Assembly (NCBI RefSeq): GCF_010122465.1
Contig: NZ_WLZY01000003.1
Coordinates: 310,001 to 374,000 of the forward strand
DNA length: 64,000 bases
Direction: 5' to 3'
From: Phytoactinopolyspora mesophila
GTDB taxonomy: Bacteria > Actinomycetota > Actinomycetes > Jiangellales > Jiangellaceae
Below the pieces are notes generated by a model. That model was not told the origin of the DNA, did not search any database, and saw only the letters and a program-made list of their open reading frames with translations. Below, piece after piece: positions 7,983 through 17,510 of the stretch. Within the stretch, counting starts at the first letter, position 1. Every line of letters starts with the position of its first letter. The position numbers were made by a program, and so were the translations under genes.

Positions 7983-8783
7983 TCAGCGGCGGTAGCCGGC
8001 CAACTGCTCGAGCCGCGCGACGCGCTCGGCCGTCGACGGGTGTGAGCGACAAAGCCGCAACAGCCCCCGGTACCGCAGCGGACTGGTCAGCATGAGGTGG
8101 CTGGCCGCCACCACACCAGCCTCAGGCGGCAGCACCAGTTCGCGTGCGGCCGCGTCGAACTTCCGCAGCGCACCGGCCAGGGCCAACGGCTCACCGTTGA
8201 GCCGCGCGGATTCGCTGTCAGCCTTGAACTCGCGGTCCCGGCTGATGGCGAGACGGGCCGCACCGGCCAGGAACACACCCACCAGCGGCACCATGACGGC
8301 CAGCCGGTTGACGGCACCGACCACAGACGCGGGGAGGGTGTCGAGATTCCTGATATGCGCCAGCTCATGGCCCACCACCGCGCGGAGCTCGTTCTCGTCG
8401 AGCACAGCCAGAGCGCCTTCTGTGACGCAAATCATAGAACGGTTCGGGTTCCGTCCAGTGGCAAGCGCGTTCACGGCCCTGGTGGGGCTCACGTAGAGCT
8501 GCGGCATCGGCAGCCGCGCCTTGGTCGTCGACTCCCGCACGACCCGGCAGAACACCGGCTGCTCGGCCTCACCGACAGGGTAGGCACGCATCGCGCGAAC
8601 CGCGACGGTGTCACTGCGCAGGAGGACATACACGCAGAACGCCGCTGCGGCGATCAGCGCCAGCCAGAAACCAAGGGTGCCGAAACGCGAGCCGATGAGC
8701 ACCACGCCGAGCGAAGGCAGCAGCAGTAGCACGGTGGTTCTCACCAGGTTGCGAATCGCGCGAGGGGCCTGCACGGTGAGCAC
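7983..8783 (-). CDS. htpX: M48-family membrane metallopeptidase, HtpX-like
   Basis: 266 residues, GTG start. Two N-terminal membrane segments (about 13-30 and 35-55) precede the catalytic domain. The zinc motif HELAH (about 139-143) and the downstream glutamate segment SRDREFKADSES (about 180-191, third zinc ligand) identify an M48B peptidase, and a further hydrophobic region lies at about 157-178. HtpX-type enzymes degrade misfolded membrane proteins. It is divergent from korA. In mycobacteria htpX sits beside menaquinone genes, so its presence in this respiratory region fits. Confidence 0.85.
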   Translation of the reverse strand: MLTVQAPRAIRNLVRTTVLLLLPSLGVVLIGSRFGTLGFWLALIAAAAFCVYVLLRSDTVAVRAMRAYPVGEAEQPVFCRVVRESTTKARLPMPQLYVSPTRAVNALATGRNPNRSMICVTEGALAVLDENELRAVVGHELAHIRNLDTLPASVVGAVNRLAVMVPLVGVFLAGAARLAISRDREFKADSESARLNGEPLALAGALRKFDAAARELVLPPEAGVVAASHLMLTSPLRYRGLLRLCRSHPSTAERVARLEQLAGYRR

Positions 8784-8898
8784 AAGCTACAAACGTCTCA
8801 CCCGTCGCGAGGGTTCCGGCGGAATAGAGCCCGGGCTCTCACACGTTGGACGACACAGTCAATTGGTCAGGGTTGCCTTAGCATGGAGGTAAGAGGCA

Positions 8899-10827
8899 GT
8901 GCCTCCCCAAGGTACCGGCCGCTCCGACGCGCCCCCGATGGCGCCATCAAGCAGGAGGCATCAAAACGCCGTGACGGCGAAAGAGGTCCGAGAACTCGAT
9001 CGCGTCGTGATCCGGTTCGCCGGCGATTCTGGCGACGGTATGCAGCTTACAGGCGACAGGTTCACCGCTGAGGCAGCGACATTCGGCAATGACCTGTCAA
9101 CTCTCCCCAACTTCCCTGCCGAGATTCGCGCACCAGCGGGGACGCTGCCCGGAGTTTCAAGCTTCCAGCTGCACTTTGCCGACCACGACATTCTCACACC
9201 GGGTGACTCACCAGACGTGCTGGTGGCGATGAACCCAGCCGCTTTGAAGGCCAATCTGCCCGACGTGCCCAAGGGCGCAATCCTCATCATCGACTCCGGT
9301 GAATTCACACCGCGCGCGCTGAAGAAGATCGGGTACGCGACCAACCCCCTCGAAGATGGCTCTCTGAGCGCCTACACCGTCTATGCCGTGGACCTGTCCG
9401 GCATGACCATGGGCGCATTGGAACAGTTCGGGCTGACCCGCAAGGAGGCGTCCCGTTCCAAGAACATGTTCGCGCTCGGGCTGCTGTCCTGGATGTACGG
9501 ACGGCCCGTCGACGGAACCGTCGGGTTCCTCCAGAACAAATTCGCTACCAAAGCGAAGATCCGTGACGCCAACATCGCCGCGTTGAAGGCGGGCTGGAAC
9601 TACGGCGAGACCACTGAAGACTTCGCCGTCTCCTATGAGGTCAAGCCCGCGCCGATGCCGCCCGGCCGGTACCGGAATATCACCGGGAACCTGGCCCTGA
9701 GCTACGGCCTGGTGGCCGCTTCACAGCAGTCCAAGCTGCCGTTGTTCCTCGGCTCGTACCCCATCACGCCGGCCTCGGACGTCCTGCACGAGATGTCCAA
9801 ACACAAGCGGTTCGGTGTGCGCACCTTCCAGGCCGAGGATGAGATCAGCGCGGTTGGTGCCGCCCTCGGTGCGGCGTTCGGTGGCTTGCTGGGCGTCACC
9901 ACCACATCCGGGCCGGGCGTGGCGTTGAAGTCTGAGACCATCGGCCTGGCGGTGGCGCTCGAGCTTCCGTTGATCGTGGTCAACATCCAGCGAGGCGGGC
10001 CTTCGACCGGCCTGCCCACCAAGACCGAGCAGGCTGATCTGCTGCAGGTGATGTTCGGACGCAATGGCGAGTCCCCTGTGCCTGTGGTGGCCGCTGCGTC
10101 GCCGGCCGACTGCTTCGACGCAGCGCTCGAGGCGGTTCGCATGTCCGTGACCTACCGCACACCGGTCTTCCTGCTGTCCGACGGGTACCTCGCCAACGGT
10201 TCCGAACCGTGGGAGATTCCCGACGTCACCAAGCTGGCCAGCATCGACGCGAACTTCGCCACCGAGCCCAATCACGGAGAGGGCGACGACGCCGAGTTCT
10301 GGCCATACCTTCGTGACCCGCACACGCTGGCCCGGCCCTGGGCGGTGCCCGGCATGGCTGGACTCGAACACCGCATCGGTGGTCTGGAGAAGGCTGACGG
10401 TGCCGGCACCATCTCCTACGACCCCACCAACCACGACCACATGGTGCGGACCCGGCAGGCAAAGGTCGATGGCATCGAGGTTCCCGACCTGGAGGTCGAC
10501 GACCCTACGGGCGAGGCCCGGCTGCTGGTACTCGGCTGGGGCTCCACCTTCGGCCCCATCGGCGCCGGGATCCGGCGGGCGCGGCGAGCCGGAAACCATG
10601 TCGCCCAGGCACATCTGCGCCATCTGAACCCGCTCCCCGCCAACACCGGTGAGGTCCTGCGCCGATACGAGCGAGTACTGCTACCCGAGATGAATCTCGG
10701 CCAGCTCGCCCTGCTCCTGCGGGCCCGCTACCTGGTGGACGTCGTCAGCTACAACCAGGTTCGCGGATTGCCGTTCAAGGCCGAGGAACTCGCCGAAGTC
10801 ATCATGAAAGAGGTCGATCAGCTGTGA
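8899..10827 (+). CDS. korA: 2-oxoacid:ferredoxin oxidoreductase, alpha/gamma subunit (KorA type)
   Basis: 642 residues from a GTG with GGAGGTAAGAGG just upstream. The N-terminal gamma-type domain (about 35-210) starts RVVIRFAGDSGDGMQLTGDR, and the alpha domain (about 250-480) includes LGSYPITPASDVLHEMSK and the TTSGPGVALKSE segment. The gamma-alpha fusion is the form used by archaeal and actinobacterial 2-oxoglutarate:ferredoxin oxidoreductases. With KorB it decarboxylates a 2-oxoacid (most likely 2-oxoglutarate) to acyl-CoA and reduces ferredoxin. No delta (ferredoxin-like) subunit is present, as usual for this type. Overlap with korB indicates coupled translation. Substrate choice between 2-oxoglutarate and pyruvate is from family resemblance only. 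Confidence 0.93.
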   Translation: MPPQGTGRSDAPPMAPSSRRHQNAVTAKEVRELDRVVIRFAGDSGDGMQLTGDRFTAEAATFGNDLSTLPNFPAEIRAPAGTLPGVSSFQLHFADHDILTPGDSPDVLVAMNPAALKANLPDVPKGAILIIDSGEFTPRALKKIGYATNPLEDGSLSAYTVYAVDLSGMTMGALEQFGLTRKEASRSKNMFALGLLSWMYGRPVDGTVGFLQNKFATKAKIRDANIAALKAGWNYGETTEDFAVSYEVKPAPMPPGRYRNITGNLALSYGLVAASQQSKLPLFLGSYPITPASDVLHEMSKHKRFGVRTFQAEDEISAVGAALGAAFGGLLGVTTTSGPGVALKSETIGLAVALELPLIVVNIQRGGPSTGLPTKTEQADLLQVMFGRNGESPVPVVAAASPADCFDAALEAVRMSVTYRTPVFLLSDGYLANGSEPWEIPDVTKLASIDANFATEPNHGEGDDAEFWPYLRDPHTLARPWAVPGMAGLEHRIGGLEKADGAGTISYDPTNHDHMVRTRQAKVDGIEVPDLEVDDPTGEARLLVLGWGSTFGPIGAGIRRARRAGNHVAQAHLRHLNPLPANTGEVLRRYERVLLPEMNLGQLALLLRARYLVDVVSYNQVRGLPFKAEELAEVIMKEVDQL

Positions 10828-11879
10828 GCGCCACCGACCTGGGCATGCCCGGACTGAGCGGTGTGCCCACCACCGACGTCGAACAGACGAAGAAGGATTT
10901 CACCAGCGACCAAGAGGTCCGCTGGTGCCCGGGGTGTGGCGACTACGCAGTCCTGGCGGCGGTGCAGGGCTTCATGCCCAAACTCGGTCTTGCCCGGGAG
11001 AACATCGTCTTCGTCTCCGGCATCGGCTGCTCGTCTCGCTTCCCGTACTACATGAACACGTACGGAATGCACTCGATCCACGGCCGGGCGCCGGCGATCG
11101 CCACCGGCTTGGCGACCTCCCGTCCGGACCTTTCGGTGTGGGTCGTCACCGGCGACGGCGACGCGCTGTCTATCGGCGGCAATCACCTGATCCACGTGCT
11201 GCGCCGCAACGTGAACATGACCATCTTGCTGTTCAACAACCGGATTTACGGGCTCACCAAGGGCCAGTACTCGCCCACGAGTGAGCAAGGCAAGATCACC
11301 AAGTCCACACCCATGGGGTCGCTCGATGCCCCGTTCAACCCGGTGTCGCTGGCGCTAGGCTCCGAAGCGACATTCGTGGCACGCACCATCGACTCCGACC
11401 GCGCACACCTGACCTCTGTGCTGCAGGCGGCCGCCGCCCACCGCGGAACCTCACTGGTCGAGATCTACCAGAACTGCAACATCTTCAACGACGGCGCGTT
11501 CGAAATCCTCAAGAACCGGGACACCCAAGACGAGGTACTGATCCGCCTCGAGCACGGCGAACCGGTCCGCTTCGGCGCCGGCGCCGAGCACGGCATCCGC
11601 CGTAATCCGCATACTGCCGGGCTCGAGGTCTGCGCCGCCGACGACCCCGCCGTCATCGTCCACGACGCCCACGCTCCGGATCCGAGCCGGGCGTTCGCAC
11701 TGTCGCGCCTGGCCGACCCGGGCACGCTCTCACGCACGCCGATCGGCATCTTCCGGCAGGTGGAGCGGCCCACTTACGGCGATCTGATGAACGATCAGGT
11801 CGATCACGCCATCGAATCCCAGGGAACTGGCGACCTCGCGACGCTGATCGCCGGCCGCGACACCTGGACAGTCGAGTAG
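10824..11879 (+). CDS. korB: 2-oxoacid:ferredoxin oxidoreductase, beta subunit (KorB type)
   Basis: 351 residues; the GTG overlaps the korA stop (GTGA). The TPP-binding region is TGDGDALSIGGNH (109-121). Four cysteines placed as in this family can ligate the [4Fe-4S] cluster: WCPGCGDY (Cys35, Cys38), GIGCSS (Cys69) and QNCNIF (Cys218). It binds thiamine diphosphate at the interface with KorA and passes electrons to ferredoxin. The pair forms a two-gene operon ending in palindromic repeat DNA. Confidence 0.94.
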   Translation: MSATDLGMPGLSGVPTTDVEQTKKDFTSDQEVRWCPGCGDYAVLAAVQGFMPKLGLARENIVFVSGIGCSSRFPYYMNTYGMHSIHGRAPAIATGLATSRPDLSVWVVTGDGDALSIGGNHLIHVLRRNVNMTILLFNNRIYGLTKGQYSPTSEQGKITKSTPMGSLDAPFNPVSLALGSEATFVARTIDSDRAHLTSVLQAAAAHRGTSLVEIYQNCNIFNDGAFEILKNRDTQDEVLIRLEHGEPVRFGAGAEHGIRRNPHTAGLEVCAADDPAVIVHDAHAPDPSRAFALSRLADPGTLSRTPIGIFRQVERPTYGDLMNDQVDHAIESQGTGDLATLIAGRDTWTVE

Positions 11880-11912
11880 GTCGTTCGTCAGGGCATCGCA
11901 TCCCCGGCCTGA

Positions 11913-12037
11913 CCGGTGATCGTGAGCAGATTCGCGCGCCCGCACCCCGTGATCGTGAGCGGATTATGGCCGCTATAGCGGCGCAATGTTGCTCACGATC
12001 ACGGGAAGGGGGGCTGCGATCCGCTCACGATCACGGG
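11913..12037. repeat. Nested palindromic repeat, family C copy 1
   Basis: The core GTGATCGTGAGC occurs twice in plus orientation (from 11916 and 11949) and twice in minus orientation (about 11991-12003 and 12023-12035). Between them is the perfect 14-bp palindrome GCCGCTATAGCGGC (11969-11982). The element fills the gap between the convergent korB and giant secreted-protein genes. A related element lies at 29537-29660. Confidence 0.8.
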
Positions 12038-12053
12038 CAGGGTGGCAGATGGG

Positions 12054-15000
12054 CTACTCGAGCTGGGCTATCAGCCCCTCCCCCATCGCGACCAGCGCGG
12101 CGCGGGCGTCGGTGTCCTCCACACCCTCGGCAACAGCCAGGAACCGCCGCAGCGTCTGCTCGGTCGGGCGAGTCTGGCCACGCTCGCTCAGCCGCTCCGC
12201 GGAGGAAAGGTGAGCCAACATCCGGTCCCGCTGTGATTCGCTGATCCGTCCCTCGTCGAAGTACTCGTTCACCAGCGCCACGGCTGCCCCGTACGACACC
12301 TCGTCCGAGTCGCCGAGTTCGCTGATCTGGACATCCCGGAAGTGGACACGGTCGTTGCCGCCGTGATTCTGCAGGCCGAGATGACCTGAGGATAGATCGC
12401 GCCCGGAGCCCGGTTCGTCCTCGAACTCGTTGACCAGCTCGCCGTTGATCCACACCCTGATCCAGGGGTCGTCCAGCTCGATCTCCATCGTGTTCCACTC
12501 ACCGACGACGGTGGGCCACGCGGTGGCGGGCTGGAAGTTGTAGATGGCGCCGGTCTGGTTGATCGGGTCCCCTTCTGGAGCGCCGAACGTGTCGATCTGC
12601 ACCTCGTAGCCTTCGTTCACGGCCACCCAGGGGTCGCTACCCGGATCAGGGAAGCCGACGAAGATACCTGAGTTGTCATGCTCGTCAAATACCTTGAAAT
12701 CGAGCTTGAGCCGGTAAGACTCGAACTGTTCGTCGTGCCAGAGCAGCCCCATGCCGCCAACGGTCTCCAGGGCGCAGCGGCCGTCGTCCGCGTCTCGCAC
12801 GGTGACGAACGACCCCGGACCGGCCATGTTCCAGCCCTCGATTGATTCGCCGTTCCACAAGGCTCGGTAGCCGTCTTCGACCTGCGGATCCTCACATGGA
12901 TCGGGCTCGGGCGGGTCAGCGTCAAGAGTCCACCCGGAAAACTCTACCCGGCCAGTGGAGTCCGAGTGGGAAGTCGCGAACATGCCGATGTCTTGCGCCT
13001 CCGCCGGATCCGGCGGGGTACCCGAACCGACTGTGGTCCATTGCTCGCCGTCTGTCGAGTAGGAGCCTGTGTAGGTGGTGCCTTCCCGCTCCAGGCGCAG
13101 CCACACCGGATAGGCCGACACGCCGCCGGTGTTCACGTTGCTGTCCAGTTCGCCGTTGCCGGTGGAGTCGAACTGGAAAGCCACGCCGTTCTCCGGTGTC
13201 ACCGACATCATCGCGTAACCGGTCGACGAGTTCGGCGCCGTGATGTCGTTTCTGGCCATGATCCCGGCCTTGGCCCACGGATCGCTGTTCTCCTGGCCGT
13301 CGATCCGCACCGTCGCCGAGAACCGCTCCCCGGCAGCATCTTCCTGGTAGATCGCGCCGTACTCGTCGCAGGAGAGCCACACATCGCACCCGTTGGCGTC
13401 GATCACGAACTCGTCCGGCCCGAACTGGAAGAACTCCGCCTGAGTGTTCGTGAACGTCTGCCACGGTTCCCGTACAGAGCCCTCGCCGACGCTGATCTGC
13501 ACCGCCCGGGACGTCGAGGTCTGCCCTGCGCTGTTCGTCGCCCGGGCACGCAGCACGTACATCCCTTCCGGAACGTCGGACCAGGTGTGGGTGTACGGCT
13601 CTTCGTCGACCGTTGCGATCACCGTCTGCCCGTCGAGGAACTCCACCTCCGCGATCTCGTGTCCGGCGTCGGTGGCATCTGCTGTGAGGACGACGTCGCT
13701 GCCGGGTTCGAAGCTCGCGCCGTCTTCCGGACTGGTCAGTGTCACCCGCGGCCGCGTCTCCGAAGCCACGCCCTGGCCGACAGCATCGAAGAAGTTGAGA
13801 TTGAACAGCCCGTCGGCCTGGTCCGGATCCGAACCGGTGAAGACCAGATACATGGTGAACGTCGCACCCGGATCCGTCACCTCCGTGGACACGTCCGTCC
13901 AGCTCTGCCAGCCGCCCGTGACCGGAACATCCGCCGACCCCAGCAGTTCGCCGTCGGGCGCGTCCTGACGGACCTCGATCGTGCCTCCGGTACCTGCCGA
14001 GGCCACCCGAAACACCAGTTCCTTGATCTGGTACAGGTTCACCGGTTCGTAGGCAACCCAGTCGCCATGCCCGATCCACGCGACGTTGACCGAACCACCT
14101 TCGATATCGGTGGTCGGCTCGATCTGGATGCCTTCGCTGGCGGTGAAGTGCTGCGCCTGCTTGCGCTTCGGCTGAAGCACGACGCCGTCGGAACCGGTCA
14201 GAGCCGGAGCACTCTGGCCCCCGCGGTCGGTGTAGCTCGCTTGCAAGACCCAGAAGATGTTCATACCCGGGTCGTGGCCGCTATCGGTTTGCGTAGCGCT
14301 GATACCTTCGCAGCCGTCGTATTGCGTCATCGGATGCGCGTGCTCGTCATGCCCCAGGGACGACGACACGTCGACATCAGCACAGTCGATGCCATCGCCG
14401 ATGGTGCCGTCCTCCGCGTCCGTCACGTCGACCCGGAACGGGATGTCGTCTCCCCAGTCGAAGAACCCGCCGTCGGGCGGGACATCGAACGAGACGTCTG
14501 GCCTGGTGTTGCCGACCGTGATGGTCACGTTGGCCACACCGGTACGCTCTTCGGCATCGGTGACCGTGAGTTGAGCACTGTACTGGCCGTTCTCGGTGTA
14601 GGTGTGTGTCGGGTTGATCTCGTCCGACGTCGCACCGTCACCGAAGCTCCACGCATAGTCGACGATCTCGTTCTCCGGCGCATCGGGATGGAAAGAGCTC
14701 TCGCCGGTGAACTGCACCTCCAGCGGCGCATGGCCCGACGTCGGCTCGGCGCTCACCCGGGCCACCGGTGAGAGGCCACCCGCGATGTAGTCGATGCGGG
14801 ACAGCGCGGAGTCCGGTGCGCCACCGAAGAACCCGGAACCGTATTCGAGGACGTACAGCGAGCCATCGGGACCGAACTCCATGTCCATCGGGTTGATGAG
14901 CTCGATGTCCGGCACGGTCTCGGTGATGTCGATCAACTGACTGGCACCGTCGAGGTGAAGCTGCTTGATCCAGCGCCGGCCCCACTCGTAGAGCAGTGGG

Positions 15001-17027
15001 ATGCCGTCGTAGTACTCCGGCCACTTCGTGTCGGACTCGAGTTCCGAGTCGAAGACGTAGGCCGGACCGCCCATCGGCGATCCGCTACCGGTACCCAGCT
15101 GCGGGAACTCCGGTGTGAGCGCGTAGTGGTACCAGATCTTCGCCGGTGTCACCGGCGGTAGCTGCTCCAGCCCCGTGTTTCGCGGGGAGCCGTTGACCGG
15201 GCCGCCTTCGCAGTCGAAGGGCTCACCCGATTCACCTGTGGCGAAGTCATAGTCGATGTACGCCACGTTGTCACCGATGCAGTACGGCCAGCCGATGTTC
15301 ACCGGTTCCTCGATGAGGTGCCATGTCACCGTGTTTTGCGGACCACGATCGGGGTGGGGATCGGTGGCGTCCGGGCCGTAGTCGCCGAGATAGACGGCGC
15401 CGTCACGCGGATCGACGGAGAAGCGGAACGGATTGCGGAAACCCATCGCGTAGATCTCGGGACGGGCGAGCTCGGGATCGTAGGTCCCGTCCGGGAAGAG
15501 GTGGTCCCAGTCGCCGGCGGTGAACAGGTTGCCGTCCGGAACGGTGTACGTGCTGCCCTCACCCGGCTCGTCGGCAGCATCGTCCATGGGGGTGATCCGC
15601 AGCAGTTTGCCCCGCAAGTCCGCGGTGTTGCCCGAGGTCCGCTGCGCGTCGAAGGCGGGATTGCGGTGCGGACGCTCGTCGATCGGTGTGTAGGCGTCGG
15701 ATTGGAACGGGTTGGCGTCGTCGCCGGTGGCCAGGAAGAGATTGCCGTCGGCATCGAAGCCGATGTCACCGCCCATGTGGCAGCAGATGCCCCGCGTAGC
15801 CGGTACCTCGATGATGACTTCTTCGGAGTCGAGGTCCAGGTACGAGGCGGGTCCGTCGTCGACGAACTGGAATCGCGACAGATTCGAGTGCGCTTCCCAC
15901 TGCTCGAACAGCTCTTCATCGCCGGGAACGACCTGGTCAGGCGCGGGCCCGGAGGGCACGCCGTCGATCACGGGCGAATAGAACACGTACACCCAGCCGT
16001 TGTTCTCGAAGTCCGGGTCTATCGCGATACCTTGGAGTCCTTCCTCGTCGTGGCTGTAAACCGGTATCTCGGCCACCACAGGCGTCGTGTTTGTCTCGGG
16101 ACTCCACATCCGGACCACACCATCGCGGGAAGTGAGCAGCACTCTGGTATCCGGTAGCACCGCCAACCCCATCGGCTCGCCGACGTTGCTCTCGTCCTGC
16201 GCGAGAGTCACCTTCTCGAAGTTCTTCCATTGGGTCGCGCCGCAGTCGCCGTCGGCCACGCCGGCCGCCCACTGGATACCGCCGAGGATGTGCTGCCCGA
16301 ACTCCGGATCCGCATACACCTCGGACCTGTGGCCGAGCCCGGTGTACCAGGACCGGCCGCCGTCGTACACCTGACACCACGCGATCGGGTGATCCCAGCC
16401 CATTTGCGGCCCCGGATCGACCTGGTCGGCGTAGGATTCCTCGTCCAGACCTGCCAGTACGTGAACGTCGCCGCGTGGGCTCTGGTTGAAGTCGTACCAC
16501 TCGTCCTCGATGGTCCACAGCGGCGCGGCGTGCGCGGTCGACGGGTGCACGTGGTCGTACACCATGACATCGGCGGTTTGAGTGCCCGGCGGATGCGACT
16601 GGAAGTACGCACCTACCAGACCGCCATACCAAGGCCAGTCGTAATGCGTGTCGGACGCGGAGTGAATTCCGGCGTAACCGCCGCCGGCTTGGATGTAGCC
16701 CTCGAAGGCCTCCTGCTGGTCGGGCTCAAGGACGCTGCCGGTGGTGTTGAGCCACACGACGACGTCGTAACGATCGAGATTCTCCTCGGTGAACACCGAG
16801 CTGTCCTCGGTGTGGTCCACCGCGAAGCCGTGCTCGGCGGCCAGCCCCTCGACCGCTGCTACACCTGCCGGGATGGAGTCATGGCGGAAGCCCTCCGTCT
16901 TGGTGAACAGCAAAGCGTGAAATTCTGCGTCGTCGTCATGCGCAACCGACGCCACCGGTGGCAACCCCACAGCCAGCAACGTGGTCGCGCTCATGGTCGC
17001 GAGCATTGGTCGTACTAGTGCGGACAC
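12054..17027 (-). CDS. Giant secreted ThuA / sugar-dehydrogenase / PKD / CBM6 / DUF1080 multidomain protein
   Basis: About 1657 residues with an N-terminal signal peptide ending near VASVAHDDD. In order: a ThuA-like domain (about 35-255; GYAGIHSASDTHYDWPWYGG), a PQQ-type glucose/sorbosone dehydrogenase beta-propeller (about 265-745; GLQGIAIDPDF, GDYGPDA), a PKD domain (about 755-845; YAWSFGDGATSD), a CBM6-like domain (about 950-1100; WIGHGDWVAYEPV), an Ig-like domain (about 1105-1195), a concanavalin-like DUF1349-type domain (about 1205-1385; DPWAKAGIMARND), and a DUF1080/3-keto-glycoside-hydrolase-like domain (about 1400-1560; HDNSGIFVGFPDP), then a helical tail. The GTG at 17027 is chosen because GGAGG precedes it by 5 nt; a TTG at 17039 is the outer limit. 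Likely an extracellular glycan-oxidising or glycan-cleaving protein. Domain borders are approximate. Confidence 0.85.
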   Translation of the reverse strand: MSALVRPMLATMSATTLLAVGLPPVASVAHDDDAEFHALLFTKTEGFRHDSIPAGVAAVEGLAAEHGFAVDHTEDSSVFTEENLDRYDVVVWLNTTGSVLEPDQQEAFEGYIQAGGGYAGIHSASDTHYDWPWYGGLVGAYFQSHPPGTQTADVMVYDHVHPSTAHAAPLWTIEDEWYDFNQSPRGDVHVLAGLDEESYADQVDPGPQMGWDHPIAWCQVYDGGRSWYTGLGHRSEVYADPEFGQHILGGIQWAAGVADGDCGATQWKNFEKVTLAQDESNVGEPMGLAVLPDTRVLLTSRDGVVRMWSPETNTTPVVAEIPVYSHDEEGLQGIAIDPDFENNGWVYVFYSPVIDGVPSGPAPDQVVPGDEELFEQWEAHSNLSRFQFVDDGPASYLDLDSEEVIIEVPATRGICCHMGGDIGFDADGNLFLATGDDANPFQSDAYTPIDERPHRNPAFDAQRTSGNTADLRGKLLRITPMDDAADEPGEGSTYTVPDGNLFTAGDWDHLFPDGTYDPELARPEIYAMGFRNPFRFSVDPRDGAVYLGDYGPDATDPHPDRGPQNTVTWHLIEEPVNIGWPYCIGDNVAYIDYDFATGESGEPFDCEGGPVNGSPRNTGLEQLPPVTPAKIWYHYALTPEFPQLGTGSGSPMGGPAYVFDSELESDTKWPEYYDGIPLLYEWGRRWIKQLHLDGASQLIDITETVPDIELINPMDMEFGPDGSLYVLEYGSGFFGGAPDSALSRIDYIAGGLSPVARVSAEPTSGHAPLEVQFTGESSFHPDAPENEIVDYAWSFGDGATSDEINPTHTYTENGQYSAQLTVTDAEERTGVANVTITVGNTRPDVSFDVPPDGGFFDWGDDIPFRVDVTDAEDGTIGDGIDCADVDVSSSLGHDEHAHPMTQYDGCEGISATQTDSGHDPGMNIFWVLQASYTDRGGQSAPALTGSDGVVLQPKRKQAQHFTASEGIQIEPTTDIEGGSVNVAWIGHGDWVAYEPVNLYQIKELVFRVASAGTGGTIEVRQDAPDGELLGSADVPVTGGWQSWTDVSTEVTDPGATFTMYLVFTGSDPDQADGLFNLNFFDAVGQGVASETRPRVTLTSPEDGASFEPGSDVVLTADATDAGHEIAEVEFLDGQTVIATVDEEPYTHTWSDVPEGMYVLRARATNSAGQTSTSRAVQISVGEGSVREPWQTFTNTQAEFFQFGPDEFVIDANGCDVWLSCDEYGAIYQEDAAGERFSATVRIDGQENSDPWAKAGIMARNDITAPNSSTGYAMMSVTPENGVAFQFDSTGNGELDSNVNTGGVSAYPVWLRLEREGTTYTGSYSTDGEQWTTVGSGTPPDPAEAQDIGMFATSHSDSTGRVEFSGWTLDADPPEPDPCEDPQVEDGYRALWNGESIEGWNMAGPGSFVTVRDADDGRCALETVGGMGLLWHDEQFESYRLKLDFKVFDEHDNSGIFVGFPDPGSDPWVAVNEGYEVQIDTFGAPEGDPINQTGAIYNFQPATAWPTVVGEWNTMEIELDDPWIRVWINGELVNEFEDEPGSGRDLSSGHLGLQNHGGNDRVHFRDVQISELGDSDEVSYGAAVALVNEYFDEGRISESQRDRMLAHLSSAERLSERGQTRPTEQTLRRFLAVAEGVEDTDARAALVAMGEGLIAQLE

Positions 17028-17131
17028 GGACACCTCCAACTAGCACAGAGCGAGTAGGTCTCCGCCGCACGGCGTGCCGGCACCGTCCGGACGCGGGATC
17101 CCGAAGCTGATCGCCACGTGACCCGTGGCCG

Positions 17132-17161
17132 TGACAGTAAGAAGACTTCCGCTTCTTGTCA
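17132..17161. promoter_or_regulatory. Inverted repeat overlapping the promoter of the giant secreted protein
   Basis: TGACA-gt-AAGAAG (17132-17144) and CTTCTTGTCA (17152-17161) form an imperfect inverted repeat with a 7-nt centre. It covers the spacer and both hexamers of the minus-strand promoter, the position expected for a repressor operator. Confidence 0.45.
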
Positions 17162-17162
17162 A
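17134..17162 (-). promoter_or_regulatory. Strong candidate promoter for the giant secreted protein
   Basis: On the minus strand TTGACA (17162-17157) and TACTGT (17139-17134) are separated by exactly 17 bp, a full match to the housekeeping consensus pattern. The predicted transcript would have a leader of about 100 nt before the GTG at 17027. Confidence 0.65.
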
Positions 17163-17307
17163 TCATAAGTTGGCGACAAGTTGGCCAGAAAGGTTCTGCG
17201 ATAGGGAGCTGGCCAGCAGATCTCTCGTTGACGTCGGCTAGCGGGTTCCGGCATTCTGGGGACGGGCGGCGGAACTTTTTATCTTGCGATAGACAAAAGA
17301 TCCCTAC

Positions 17308-17358
17308 ATCTGCGCATGCGTTGACACTACTTCTGATGAATCTGCGCATCTATTGACA
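17308..17358 (+). repeat. Direct repeat upstream of the Ebo-type operon
   Basis: ATCTGCGCAT followed after 3 bp by TTGACA occurs at 17308-17326 and again at 17340-17358, offset by 32 bp (about three helical turns). The intergenic gap 17028-17510 otherwise shows only the promoter elements listed here and no gene. Likely tandem binding sites for a regulator with duplicated -35 hexamers. Confidence 0.6.
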
Positions 17359-17381
17359 TGTTCGCTACAAATGGGCAACAT
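17353..17381 (+). promoter_or_regulatory. Candidate promoter of the Ebo-type operon
   Basis: TTGACA (17353-17358), 17-bp spacer, CAACAT (17376-17381). The -10 is weak (first base not T). A leader of about 120 nt would precede the GTG at 17511. Confidence 0.4.
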
Positions 17382-17510
17382 GGGCGCAACTCGGTGATCA
17401 CGTTTTCAGCAGCGGGGCCATTGAGCAAACTGCTGTCGGTGACCCACCAGACGCAGCCGCCCTGCGGCCGGCTCCCCGCAACACCACCGGTCGCGAGACG
17501 AGGAGGCACC

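Noticed and set aside
12966-14771. A 601-codon plus-strand frame inside the giant secreted protein
   Set aside because: Antisense shadow of a real gene with recognisable domains; composition is Arg/His-rich and motif-free.
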